Shown piece by piece: positions 10,329 to 21,840 of a DNA stretch of 39,250 bases. The stretch is from positions 1 to 39,250 of the forward strand of contig CALSCR010003450.1 of NCBI GenBank assembly GCA_943704495.1, in the 5' to 3' direction. How positions within the stretch are numbered: the first letter of the stretch is position 1; every line of letters begins with the position of its first letter. The notes below the pieces were generated by a model. That model was given only the letters and a program-made list of their open reading frames with translations. It did not search any database and had not been told where the DNA came from. A program made the translations under genes and the position numbers. The stretch is from Pigoraptor chileana (taxonomy: Eukaryota > Opisthokonta > Filasterea).

Positions 10329-12843
10329 CTAGGTAGTCTGGCGAGGTTGTGGCATTGGAGGGTCTGATGGTCCCACAAGTTTGTCGCGTATCTCCATTGT
10401 CTTGTTGATGAAGTACTCCGCATTTAAGTCAGAGAGCTGCGTTTCAACCGATGCACACTGGGCGAGTGAGATGTGCACGAACTCCAATAATGGGCATTTG
10501 CTGTCGGCAATAAGTAAAAGAAACAACACGTTTTGCTGATGACGCACATTTGCCAACAAATGACGCACATTTTCCAGGATTTCGTAGACGGCCGTTGATG
10601 TTTTCGACTGGAGAAGCCGCCTTCGATTGAGCACGAGTATTGCAAGTGTGGCGAATATCGCAAACTGAAAAGTACCGCCGATGACTTTGTCCCACAGCCT
10701 GAGGAGAAGACGAGCGTGGAGCTAAGTGAAGGCAATTGCAGTCACAGCACAGGCCTTTTCAACCCGTTCATAACGCTGTGCGATCGGTGCATGTTGCTGT
10801 GGGAAGACTGAAGAGCGTGGCGGCGTCTATGCGGCCCACATAATGGGCACACTCACCGCTCAACACAGTCTTGCGAAAGTGACAGCGCAAAGCAACTCGA
10901 GAGCCATCTGGGGTTGGCGTGCAAGAGCGGTTAACCGGTCATGTTACTTGGTGACGTGGGTGACTCTCACATGGTGTGACGTCCATTGACCGTTGCCACA
11001 GCCGCTCGTCCCTTCAGCCCAACCCCCAACCCTCCTGTTGCTATGTGCTCAATGGCTGCCACATATTGTTCACTTACCGGCTCGAGCGCGAACGAGGAGA
11101 CAGAGACGGGCAAAGGGACTAACACCCAACAATCCATCAAACGCCAATCACTTTCGCATCAACACACCTCACTGCAAAGATATCCAAGCCAACACCGAGG
11201 GACACAAAGTGTTGATAGAGCTCGCCGTCGTGTGCGGCAAGAAGACCGGAGCAGTGGTTGATCTTTGGATAGAGTGTCGCCGACTGTCCCGCCCCATTGA
11301 AAGAACAAGATGGATTCACAGAAGTTAAAGTTGTATTCGTTACTCCCAAGCGGTCATTGAATTTGAGGAGCTCAATCACTTTACCCTCCAGGACGCATAC
11401 TGCGTATAATCGTGTGTGTCAACATATAGGCACACACACGCACGCACACATACTGGCGAGCAATCTCGACACCCAAAGCACTCAAAGCAACTCACCAGTA
11501 AAACTACAGGCTTGCACATGTCGCTTTCTTTTAGAAATGCCAAAGTGAGATAGTATGCATCGCAATCCGACTCCGCGATAGATACAAATACGGCGGCGAT
11601 GGACACCACATGCGCCATCACATCCTCCGCACCAATATTCGCCTGCGACCGCGGAAACATGCAAAAACACATAACAAGTCGCAAATCAATAATCAGCCAC
11701 GCAATGGCAGGCCTGTCGATACACTGTGCGGTAGAGTCGGGTGCAGATATGTGCAGACAGAGATCCCTCTGCATACGCTGTGAAAAGGGAGGAAACCGCA
11801 TATATACAAAGCGGCTGTGCCCATTCGCACTCACTTTTTCATACGCACGCTGCTCGGGCACTGGACTCTGTAAAACACACATCCGTGCTATTGTCTCGGC
11901 ATCAAAGGTCGTGATTTCTCTGCGGCCATCGAGGCGGAATCGGTGGGATCATACCAATGTCAGCATCTCCATCCACACCGCATAAATATGGCGCGCCCCA
12001 ACGTCGCACATTGAACTCGGCCAAGTGGACCCATTAACATGCAGGCACCAAAGACAACGCAAAGAAGATCAGGGCAACAAACAGGGCATGAAATTCAGAC
12101 TCCTTCAGTCGGGCCATTCGACTCCCGCACTGATTCGTGCATACATGTCAAGCCCATGCATGCACCTTCGTCGTCCAAGAAGAACCGAAAAGGCGCGCAC
12201 AACGTCAGCAAAGTGGCTTTCTTTCTGTTTGGTCACAAAGTCCCAAATCGCACGCTGTGGAGGGAGAATCCCTGCAGGCAGTCATGTCACATTGCAAGTT
12301 CATTAAACCGCTGTGATATGCGACAATAGAGGAAACGCAGTGTCATCTGTGCAAGTTATATCGACTTTCAGCAATTGGATTGCCGAGAATGTACAAAGTG
12401 GAAACGTAAACGTTGAGTCGATAAATGTCATAGATCACTCGGCGAAACTCACCCATAAGAACTTTCCATACGACAGACCGATATACCGCGGGAACTCCAT
12501 ACTTAAGTGTGCACCACGCTAGCTTCTTTGTGTCTGCATTGCGAACACATGCACCACATCAACCACACAGTTTGATGGGGCAATTCTGTGTGTGTGTGTG
12601 TGTGCGTTTGTGTCCATCTCTGCGTTTCTGTGTGTGTGAAGCAACTATTCCTCGCATACGGAGCTTCAACACTCACTCCTGCGCCAATACATGCACGTTT
12701 TCGCACTATAGACAGGGTCTGTACTCACCAATAACCTCTTCCTCGAGTACTCGTTTCCAGAACGACGCATCTTCGGACTTTTTTTCGTTTGCGACAAAGA
12801 GCGCCTTATAATAAGCACTTCGGAAGTTGTTTTCGTATGGCAT
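10329..12843 (-). CDS. TBC1D7: TBC1D7-like TBC-domain protein
   Basis: Eight exons: 12843-12729, 12533-12453, 12271-12166, 11919-11835, 11642-11496, 11283-11168, 10907-10857, 10698-10329; about 356 residues against 293 in human TBC1D7. The spliced peptide follows TBC1D7 from end to end: NFRSAYYK near the start, DTKKLAWCTLKYGVPAVYRS then VVWKVLMGILPPQ, an EDVMAHVV...SDCDAYYLT stretch, WLSSCFALSLSQDCVERLWD then KVIGGTFQ, and a C-terminal YEILEN helix. In animals TBC1D7 is the third subunit of the TSC complex, which restrains Rheb and mTORC1; that role is inferred here. I do not see the IxxDxxR and YxQ catalytic fingers of active Rab GAPs. Phases agree at every junction. A 111-nt stretch in the last exon (10568-10458) has GT...AG ends in frame and may be a further intron. 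A possible 5'UTR acceptor lies at 12868-12870. Confidence 0.85.
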
Positions 12844-13692
12844 TCTCGATGCCAGCGCAAACGGCGGCTGCAAGAATGAAAAGAAGCGGAGATGCACAGG
12901 ATTGTTTTTCAAGTGCACTCGACGTTGTGTCCGTATGGTGACTCGGCTGAATCAACCCTAATGTATTTGCGTAGGTTAGGGTTAGGGTTGCGCATCACTG
13001 CTGTATGTGAGGAATTCTCGACAGACAGTGTCAAAGCGTTGACGCCAGTGGCCAATTACTGCATGCATTCCGCCAACTGCAAAACTAGCGATGCAGTAAT
13101 GACTCCATGCATGTGTGCGTGGTCCCCGCTTTCTCAACAGTTACGAATCTCGCTTGCTTGATCGGGAGATGCCCTGCCCGGTATAGGAGTGTTGTGTACT
13201 CCATTTGCGGGACATAGGGTTACCCCTGACCCGTGGAACGTTCCAATACCTGTGATGCAGGTTTCTGTGGCGACGAGAACAGTCAAGCTGTTGTGAAGTG
13301 GTCTGAGGGAGCGGCTTTTTCCTACGTGCGTGGGTCTGTTCGCGACCAAGTGCCCATTTTGTTGCATGCGCACGCACATGGGCTTGCTGGCTTATTAGAG
13401 GTGCGTGCTACCATATCTTCCACGGACTGCCGTCGGTCTAAGCCTTACTGGATGCACCGAGAGGGTGGGTGAAGCCGGCTTAATGTGATGTGTGTTGTAT
13501 TGCTATGCTGCCGGCCCTTGTGCGGCCTGATGGGTGCATGAGCCGAGTCGAGTGCGTGGTGGATGAGCGTGCACACCGCGCAAATAGTAGAATTATCTTT
13601 GACTCCAGGATATGTGTATGATTGTGCTGCCCCCACTAGAAGCGTTGCTTAAACTAAAATACACCAATTTACCCTAATCGCCCATCGTGCAC
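12844..13692. other. Divergent intergenic region
   Basis: 849 bp between the TBC1D7-like gene (-) and the next gene (+). It should hold both promoters. Apart from a short telomere-like repeat at 12973-12989 I see no motif I can name. Confidence 0.6.
12973..12989 (+). repeat. Short interstitial telomere-type repeat (TTAGGG)
   Basis: Two perfect TTAGGG units with partial units on each side, 17 bp in all, in the divergent intergenic region. TTAGGG is the telomere repeat of animals, fungi and many protists. Two units can arise by chance or serve as a factor-binding site. Confidence 0.6.
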
Positions 13693-15333
13693 ATGCACCG
13701 CCGCACAATGGCGAATGACTGGCTTGCGCGGCTCATTTCCTCGTTTTCCCGCGACTGGAACAGTGCGTCGCGTGGCTCGCCTCGAGTAGCCCTCGGTCCG
13801 TTGGACGGCGATCCGCGCGCCATGGAGGCGCCCCTTCTGCTGCAGGGATGGGGTGTCGCGCCGGCACTGTTTGCCGTTGTTGTTGCGGGTGGGTGGGGTC
13901 ACATGGATCCCTTTTTCGTCTTGTTTGTTCAATAACCTTCGGGGAGGAGTGACGACTATAGGAAGGGGCGACACGGCTGCCATGCAGCGCCTATGCTCCT
14001 TCTGGAGAGACGAGCTGTCAGATGGTCACATTCCTCGCGTTTGCTTCGGGCACTACTTTTGGGCTGTGGTGCAGTTTTGTTGCAGGAGTGAGTTTTGGGT
14101 TGCAGATGAGACTCCTTGCAGTGAGTCGTGCGCATTGAAGGGGTCCACGCTGTTGACGCAATCATTCCATTAATAATTTCATCGCACCCACAAACAACAG
14201 CGGTGTTCATCTATCGTGCGGCCGTGCGTGTGCACGAGTCCCGCTATGAGCGCAAGCCATCCGAAATCGTCACAACGGTCGTGGAAAACCAGAGTGACAA
14301 TCCCGCCTCCGAGTTGAGTGATCTGGAAAGTACGCGCGCTGTCTCGCTTTCGATTCGTTCGACACAGTCATCGCGGTCAAACGCTCGTTCCTCGGGGCTT
14401 GTCTCTGTCGTTGTTGATAAGGGCTCTGTGTCGACCGGTTCTGGCGATTCGGGTGTTGGCACCTCAGTTACCGCGCGGGGCACGGTGTCCAGGTTAAATT
14501 CGGGGGCGGATACTATCCGTGTAGACTCGCACTCGCTCCGTTCAGATTCGCTGGCATCGCTCTCGTCGATATCAGAGGGCGATGCATCTGAGGCAGAAGA
14601 TGCACGTCGACAGCGTGCAGCAATGCCACCGTCACACAGGTCGCCCCGCGCGATTGGACGCATTGATGAGCACTTGTCGCCTGCGGATGAGGAAATGAAT
14701 GGGCGCACAAGCAGCGGCATCAATCGCGAGCAGTTGGAAGAAGACATGTGGATTCGACAGGCGATGGCGTCATCTGCCGAGGGCTCCGTCGATCGGTCGC
14801 GCCCGGATGCAAAGCGCACTCTCTCTTTGGATCCGTCGATGGAGTATCTGTCGCACCGCCGCGCACAGAAGAGTCGCCAGTCTCTGCTTACGCAACCACA
14901 GCCCCTGCGCCCATCTCCGCTGCCGCAACCCGCGCTGCTGCCACAACCACTGCAGCCGCAGAGGGTGTCACATAAGGCCGCACAGGCACAGCACGACCCT
15001 ACGCAGCAACATCGCAATCATCACCAGAAGAGCAAGCATGCGTTGCGTCAGCCCAAGCGCGCGCTCAGCGTGAGTGCTGCATTCATTGGGGACATGGAGC
15101 GCGGCCTCACCAGCACGTCATTCGATTTGAGCGAGAATGTTGCGCAGGGCGATACCCGGCAAGGCCTTGACGGCAGCGACGAGGTCCTTGGCATCATGCG
15201 CGAAAAGCGCATCTCGTTCGACGACGCCCGTTTGGAGATGACGCGCATGCGCATGCTCAAGGCGGGTATTGACCCTGCAACTGGATTGCCGATGGACAGC
15301 CGCTTTGTTTCGTTCAGTGGCCATCAGCGATGA
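13693..15333 (+). CDS. Unrecognised serine-rich disordered protein with conserved-looking C-terminal motif
   Basis: Main exon 14201-15333 is certain as an open frame (TGA at 15331); its acceptor follows AACAACAG at 14193-14200. Two short 5' exons are proposed from matching phase-1 junctions: 13693-13888 (donor GTGGGT) and 13962-14087 (donor GTGAGT). With them the protein has about 484 residues, starting MHRRTMANDWLARL or at the second Met. A hydrophobic stretch (VAPALFAVVVAG) ends exon 1 and another (GHYFWAVVQFCCR) ends exon 2, so the N-terminus may touch membrane. The middle is rich in Ser, Asp, Arg and Gln-Pro and looks disordered. The last 45 residues are ordered in style: an ISFDDARLEMTRMRM helix followed by GIDPATGLPMDSRFVSF. 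I do not recognise the family. The 5' end is the weakest part, because another frame of exon 2 is also hydrophobic. Confidence 0.65.
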
Positions 15334-15757
15334 GTGCGCGTTTGTGCATTCGTGCGTGCGTGCGTGTGTGCGTGCACACTCCTCCTTTGTATATTTATGT
15401 AAATACACAAAGTTAATTTTGCGGAACTTGGGATGACGTGTATGTGGGAAGTGTGGACGTGTTTGTCGGTGAAGAAATACGGATTCTGACCTGCCTTACT
15501 AAGCTTAGTATGAATCCTATCGGCAGTGCTATCGACACCAAGGGCACACAGTCACCACCGCGCATACCAAGTCGAGTGGCAATAATAGTTTTATCAAAGC
15601 AGACATTCAGACGAAAATGAAACAGACACGCATGCACGCAGCGCAGCACGCAAACCAGAAAAGGCAAAAAGACAACGCAAATTCAAACACACGCAATCGC
15701 CATGAGGACGCAAGCTCAACACAACAGTAAACGAGGGGGTTTGAACAAACATCCACT
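15334..15757. other. Convergent 3' intergenic region
   Basis: 424 bp between two convergent stop codons. It includes an A/T-rich stretch at 15388-15420 that may hold the plus-strand gene's poly(A) site, although no exact AATAAA was seen. Nothing else recognisable. Confidence 0.5.
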
Positions 15758-17606
15758 CTATCGGCGAAGCAGCCGCAGATCGAGCTTTGCCAGGGATTCC
15801 ATCACGCGACGCTCCTCCTCCGAGACACCCGACAAGTCCATGTGGCCGTCGTCCACGTCGGGTTCGTCTGAGAACATGCGACGCCTCCCCTGCTGCAGCT
15901 GTCGGCACTTTGCGAGGAGAGCGTTTTCGCGCATCTTGTGCGCGGCTGAGGGCGCATAAGGAATCGGCGATTGCTGTGGTGGTGCACGTGATATGCTCGG
16001 AAAGCGTGAGTGTGCGCGCGGGCCATCGGCGCCGGGTGCGAGAGGAGGTCGCCCTTGCCCGCGTGGGTCCACGGACACCGTGTTGACGGTCGGAGTCGGC
16101 GGAATGTAAGGAAGCGCATATGATCCGTAGTTGGCTGTGCCGTATCCATTTGTCGCAAATTCTGGGCGGCTGTCCTCGCCACCGCCCCGAGCACCCGAGC
16201 CCACGCCAAACAGACGCTTTCCGCCAAACGTGTTGCTCAGCACAATGTCCATTGCGACCGCGGGTGGATATCGCGGCACAGGCAGCGGCCGCACAGACTC
16301 CAATTCCCACCCGTCGTCTTCAGATTTGGCATTGTCACTGTCTGCAGTTGCCGCGCCCAGTGCTGCACTGCCATCCGTGACGACAGTGGGAGCGCTCTTT
16401 GCAACGGCCACAGGAATGCGGGACGGCCGCACTGCCGGTGGCGACTCAGGGGCGTCATCGGTTACATCCGCGCGGGGAGGGTGGATCGCCGTCCCCACAC
16501 GGTTCTCCCCAGCGTGTGCACTGTCAACACCAAAAGAGCTCATCGGCAATGCTTTCTGGCGCTCACCGTGCACACCCACGGCCACACCAACCGCCGCCGC
16601 CGCAGCCGCAGTTGCTGCAGTGACCGCAGTTGCCGGTGGTGAGTGGCGCAAATGTCGCTCGTCCGCATCGCTGGCGTCGTCCAGGCTGTCGTACGGCTCA
16701 TCGTCATCCTCAGAGTGTTCTTCCTGTGGGCGCTTTGTCGGGCGAATCGGACGCACGGGCAACGGTTGCGGCTGTGGAGACGGCTCCGGGGACTCCTCCA
16801 ACTCAACCTCACGAGCGCGCGCTATACGGAATTCGCGCGGCTCTTCGCTCCTGTCGTCATCTACTTCCAACGAGTCTGTTTCACCATCGCTAAAGTCGCT
16901 CTCTTCCTCTGCAGCGTAATTGTCGTAATTATTACCAGCAACGTAGGTTGGCCTCGCGTTGCTACTGACACCGGGGCCATTCTTTCTTTGTGCCGTCATC
17001 CCTCCCGGTGTGGCGTGAGCTCCCGCTGCGGGGGAATATCGCGGTAAGGCGGGAGGCCTGTCGGATGCTGGTGCTTTTTGGCTGTGCATCTTGGCCTGCG
17101 CACGAGCGGCATATGAGCCGGACTGGCTCTTGTTGCTTACCACCGACCGCTGTGAGTGGCGACTGAGTGCGCTTGATTGCCGCGACTTTCTTCGTTCGAC
17201 TCGTTCGGACTCAATTGCACGCTTGAAAACGAGTGTTTGCATTTCCCTCTCGCGCCGCCGCTGTTCAAGCGTATTCTGACGCAGCCGCTCCTCCTCCTCC
17301 ACCCGCCGCCGTTCTCGCTCTTCAAACAGCCTGTGCGGTTCCAGCAAGCAATTTGTCAGGACATCATCGAAAAACATCTTATCGTCTTGAACAAAGTTCA
17401 CACTAACGAATCCGACACACGCCAGCACTTGGCACCCACTTTTTCCTGCGTTTGGTCTCCTCGTGCACCTGTCTCTCCCGCACAACCTGCTCAGCCAGCA
17501 TCCGCGCCTTTGCGATCTCGGTCACTTGCCGCTGTCGCGCGGCTTCAAGCTGTCGGTACTTATCGCTGTACGCGCCGATGGACGGCACGGCGACCCGCGC
17601 CGCCAT
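15758..17606 (-). CDS. Unrecognised coiled-coil and disordered protein
   Basis: Two exons, 17606-17440 and 17330-15758, joined phase 2 (AA|G gives Lys), 579 residues. The first 110 or so residues are a charged coiled coil: KYRQLEAARQRQVTEIAKAR in exon 1 continues directly into LFEERERRRVEEEERLRQ in exon 2, and this continuity supports the intron. The rest is low complexity, with acidic patches (EEESDFSDGETDSLEVDDD), a PEPSPQPQPLPVRP proline stretch, an alanine run, and RPLPVPRYPP and LPYIPPTPT motifs. A short C-terminal helix follows (SEEERRVMESLAKLDLRLLR). No enzymatic domain is visible. The pattern would suit a scaffold or cytoskeletal/centrosomal protein, but I cannot name a family. Confidence 0.8.
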
Positions 17607-18040
17607 CTTATTTGTCGCTATACGCGGCGTAACCTCTGCGCCCCAACCGCCAACACAAGTGGAGCGTGGTTGGACGTCGACGTCGGTGTCCCTACTTTGT
17701 GTTGGATGTCATATGCATATTTGTGTGCGTTGGTGATTTGAGTGTACAAAGTTGAATCTTTCTTTTGACGGTTCAGCAGTGAGTATATGCCGGTGACCGA
17801 GCTGTTGGAATGTGGTGCGTTCCACTTCCTTTATCGTACATCAGTACCTGAGGATATCTCTTTATAGATATATAAATTATATCGCTTCTCTAAAGGCAAT
17901 AATTGTCCCTCAAGAGGTCTATATTTGGTCATTTGGTGTAAGCGCAATCACCATGACTACGTCACGTGATCAATTTTGGTCGCTAAGAGCGAGTCCTCGG
18001 CAAAACTCTATCTTGGCACGTGCCGTCGCACTGTTTTTGC
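17607..18040. other. Divergent intergenic region
   Basis: 434 bp between the coiled-coil gene (-) and the pseudouridine enzyme gene (+). It contains one palindromic TCACGTGA at 17962-17969 and otherwise nothing I can name. An open frame from 17953 is discussed among the rejected items. Confidence 0.55.
17962..17969. promoter_or_regulatory. E-box palindrome TCACGTGA
   Basis: Perfect 8-bp palindrome with a CACGTG core, the site type bound by bHLH-zip factors such as USF, TFEB and Cbf1. It lies 72 bp upstream of the proposed pseudouridine enzyme start. The same octamer occurs twice in the EFL1/PTPN9 promoter but also inside introns and coding sequence, so function is only suggested. Confidence 0.35.
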
Positions 18041-21009
18041 ATGGCCGGCAGTAAGCGGGGTGAAGATCTGAGAATATCACCCCTTCAGAATGAAACGAGA
18101 TGCAAAGTACACATCATAAGTGGCATTGCTCTTGTTCATGAGTGCATCTTCGGGAGAAAATGTTGTCACTGCGCGCAGCTCGCGGGCTGTGTCGCCCTTC
18201 CTCTGTTCGTCATTCACGCTGGCAATCGAGTGGGTGCAAAACAGAGCAAGGCAGTCGGCACGATGATTTTGCGTCTGACTGATCATCACCTCTCAGACAG
18301 ACTATGTATTAACGCATCTTGTACACCACACTCTTTCTATGTGTAGCATCTGGAAATGATGAACTACGCAATCTCTTTGTGTACACCGAGCCCGTCGCGT
18401 CTGCTCTGGCGGAGGGGCGACCTGTAGTCGCGCTCGAGTCGACCATTGTCGCCCACGGGATGCCCTATCCAGACAACCTCACAACTGCACTCGAGGTTGA
18501 GGCTGTCGTCCGCTCAAAGAATGCCGTCCCTGCGACTATTGGTGGGAAGGCGAGAGTCCCGTTTCATATGAACTAGGTTCCTCAGTGCGTGCAGTCGCTG
18601 ACCAGTAATGGTTCTCCTGTCACGTTTTGCAGCCGTGCTTGATGGCAAGATTCACATTGGCCTTACGCGGGAGGAGATTGAGCGCGTGGCACGTGCCGGT
18701 GCTGCCGCCCGAAAGACTTCCCGGCGTGATCTCCCTCTCGTGCTCGCGCAAAAGCACATTGGCGCAACAACCGTCTCGGGAACCATGATCCTCGCCCACC
18801 TGGTGTGTGTTGCCCACCCCCATCGCACACGCACACACACACACACATACACACACATACACAGACACACACTGCGCTTTGGTGTTTGCTTTGATCTGCT
18901 CTTGAAATGTTTGCTTTTGGGTATTGGCTCTGCGGGATGTATATGGCGCTCTGCTCATAACTTGCCTTTTCTGTACCTTTTACGACTTCATTCACTTGCG
19001 ATTCCAAGGCTGGAATTTCAACCTTTGTGACAGGTGGTATCGGCGGCGTACATCGCGGCGGCGAAAGCAGCATGGACATCTCCGCTGACCTCACTGAACT
19101 CGGCCGCACGCCTGTCAATGTTGTCTGTGCGGGAATCAAGTCGATCCTTGACATTGGACGCTCCCTCGAGTATCTGGAGACCCAGGGCGTCGGCGTCATC
19201 ACGTACGGTCCGACCCCGCAGTTTCCCGCTTTCTTCACGCCGCACAGCGGATTTGATGCGCCGGCGCACCTCAACAGCGCCTCAGCAATTGCGCGTGTTG
19301 CGCACGCCAAGGACATGCTTGGTCTTCAGACGGGTATGGTTGTGGCTGTGCCTATTCCTGCCGAGTATGCGGCGGACCGCGCAATCATCGAGGAGGCCAC
19401 GCGGAGGGCTCTTGAGGACGCCAGTCTCCAAGGTGTTGGTGGCCGTGATGCGACTCCGTTTGTGCTCAAGCGGCTTGCAGAGCTCACGCGTGGCGAGTCC
19501 CTCAAGGCAAATGTGGCCCTTGTGAAGAACAATGCTGCGGTGGGCGCAGAAATAGCCTTTGAACTGTCCCGCCTGCGTGTGGATGGCGGATTCTCCTTGC
19601 GTGCTGGCGGCGACAAGCAGCAGGCCATCCGTGTCGCAGCCGCTGCCGCTGCCGCCACTGCCACCTCGATTGCCGCCGCTCACACACGCGAGGCGGGCGA
19701 TGCGACGTCGCATGCGCCCGACGGCGGTCTTTCTGCGCCGAATATCATCGCGCCGTGCAATGCAGTGAAGAATGCCAGGAAACGACCGGTTGTCGTGGGA
19801 GGCGCCATCGTCGACCTCGTGGCACGACCCCGCCCGGGCCACCCGCTGATTGCGCGGTCGTCGAATCCGGGGCGTGTGAGGGAGAGCTATGGCGGTGTTG
19901 CACGGAACATTGCGGACTGTCTGGCGCGGCTGCGGCTGGATCCGCTGCTCATCACGGCGATTGGGTCTGACGCTCGCGGGGGTGCGCTCATCCGCCACAG
20001 CCAATCGATTGGCATGCGCACGGACGGATTTCTGCAGGTGGACGGATACGACACGGCCGTATACAACGCCATTCTCGACACGGAGGGCGAGCTTGTTGTG
20101 GGCGTCACCGATGGAGATGTGTTTGAGGCAATCGGCCTCGACACTGTCAGCGTGCACGCCGACGTCATCAGGTCATCGCCAATGACGTGCATTGACGGGA
20201 ATGTGTCCGACGACACCCTCCGATTCGTCGCGAATTTGTGTGAGGAGAGCAAGGTGCCGCTCTTGTTTGAGCCCACGTCCGTGGAGAAGGCACGCAATGC
20301 GGTGGACGCCGGGATCATCAGCAAGGTGCACATCATCAAGCCCAACGCAGACGAGCTCGAGGCGATGGCGGCGGCGACGGGACTTTCGCGCAATTCGACG
20401 CTGGCCGCAGAAGCTGAACTGAGTGGGCTGTGCGACAACGGTGGCATCCCTCACGAGTACATGGAGGTGGGTGTGTTGTGCATCTATTCTTTTCGCCACC
20501 ACACATCTGCTTTTTTTCTAATTTCGTTGTGCTCCGACAATTGGTGCGCTGTGTATTTTGCAGCCTGTTCGTGATTTGGGTGTTGTGTTCCCTCACAGTC
20601 TGAAATAACCACAACTTGTTGCTTTTGTCCCTGGAATCTACGCTGTCTGCAGCATGTTGAGCGCGGGCTCCACATGCTCAACTTTGTGAGATATGTTGTT
20701 ATTACACTCGGGCCCGGTGGCGTCATTCTCTGCCGCAAGTCGTCGGACAGCAACACGCGCACAGCAAAGCACTTCCCGGCGGGGCCCCCGGTGAGCGTCG
20801 TGAACGTCACTGGCGCCGGCGACAGTCTCGTTGGAGGACTTGTGTACGGCATTGTCACGGGTCGCGGGTATGATACGGCGGTGCGGTGTGGCATTGTTGC
20901 TGCACGGCACTCACTCCGGCATTTCGACGCCGTGGCCCCGTCGATATGTCCGGACATAATGGACGACGTGCACCTGGACAGGGAATACCCGATCGTATGC
21001 AAAGTGTAA
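18041..21009 (+). CDS. Bifunctional pseudouridine-5'-phosphate glycosidase / PfkB-family pseudouridine kinase
   Basis: Five exons: 18041-18050, 18347-18541, 18633-18802, 19009-20466, 20653-21009; 729 residues. Residues 12-325 match bacterial Psu[74 protein letters not shown], and [14 protein letters not shown]. This enzyme splits pseudouridine 5'-phosphate into uracil and ribose 5-phosphate. After an alanine/threonine-rich linker, residues 383-729 form a PfkB sugar kinase ending in [12 protein letters not shown] (catalytic Asp about 668), matching PsuK, which makes the substrate. Fusion of the two steps is known in other eukaryotes. The frame upstream of 18347 has no ATG in the exon. The 10-nt first exon (MAG plus one base, donor GTAAGC) is proposed because its phase fits; it is the least certain part. 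The product is probably cytosolic, as no clear targeting peptide is seen. Confidence 0.92.
18833..18875. repeat. (CA)n microsatellite in intron
   Basis: Imperfect CA run on the sense strand in the intron between exons 3 and 4 of the pseudouridine enzyme gene. Confidence 0.85.
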
Positions 21010-21840
21010 GATCTTTCTGACGCCGGTTTTATTTCAATCTTCTTGCGCTTATTCCTTTGGATTGTGTGTTTTTATACTTACATTCAGCCTTTCCGTTCGT
21101 TCTTTGTCGTTCCACTTCGACGCCAGAGTAGCTTCTCATTTAATGTTGCCGCCTTTTTCGCTTTCACTTCACTTGCATTCCAATTAAACCAATACAACTC
21201 AGATTACTTACTCATGATACTGGTCGAAAAATATGGAATATTTTAACAAACCCACAGTGTACTGCCTATGGTCAAAACGTTTGATAGATACTGACACATG
21301 CGGTACTTCCAGGCCAATGTGCAGGCATTCTAGTCTACATGAATGCTCCAGCGGAACAGACGCAATTTGTATGATCCGGCCGCATTACTCTTCGAGCCAC
21401 CTTCAATTCCGAAAGTACATTATATATTAAACTCTCTCGACTGGAGCAAAATGACAAAAAAGTTCGGAACTTACATCTTCTACACTCGATGGATTTGTGG
21501 TCACTCAAGACATCAGTGTATGTGTGTGATTTTCATTGAAACTGAGATTATAATTAGTAATAAAAGCTGCGGAATCGCCGACGGGTTGCACTTTGTCGAG
21601 ACAGTCGGAGTCAGACTGCTTACTAACTGAAACTGATACATCGAAAGCAGTGAGTCGGCCTGACCGGTCAAGACATGCATGCTGGATTCAGAATGCAGTG
21701 AACACAGGCCTCGTCCGTCGGCGATCCTACTCAATTCAGCCTGCCAGTAAATTCAAGAGACAGCTGGCATGCATTTCAGTCGTCGTCTCGGCCAATGTGC
21801 AATGGTCCATTAATTTATACTCGAAGAGTGGCATACACCT
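21010..21840. other. Convergent 3' intergenic region
   Basis: 831 bp between the stop codons of the pseudouridine enzyme (+) and EFL1 (-). A/T-rich, with no open frame that has coding character and no repeat. It presumably holds both 3' UTRs. Confidence 0.55.

Noticed and set aside
14244-15017. 257-codon minus-strand open frame rich in Cys and Ser
   Set aside because: Antisense shadow of the disordered plus-strand gene.
17953-18051. First exon of the pseudouridine enzyme encoding MTTSRDQFWSLRASPRQ, a possible mitochondrial presequence
   Set aside because: Its donor at 18051 would be phase 2, while the next exon needs phase 1. The overlapping ATG at 18041 uses the same donor in the right phase.
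19282-20157. 291-codon minus-strand open frame
   Set aside because: Shadow of the GC-rich glycosidase/kinase exon, with no recognisable motif.
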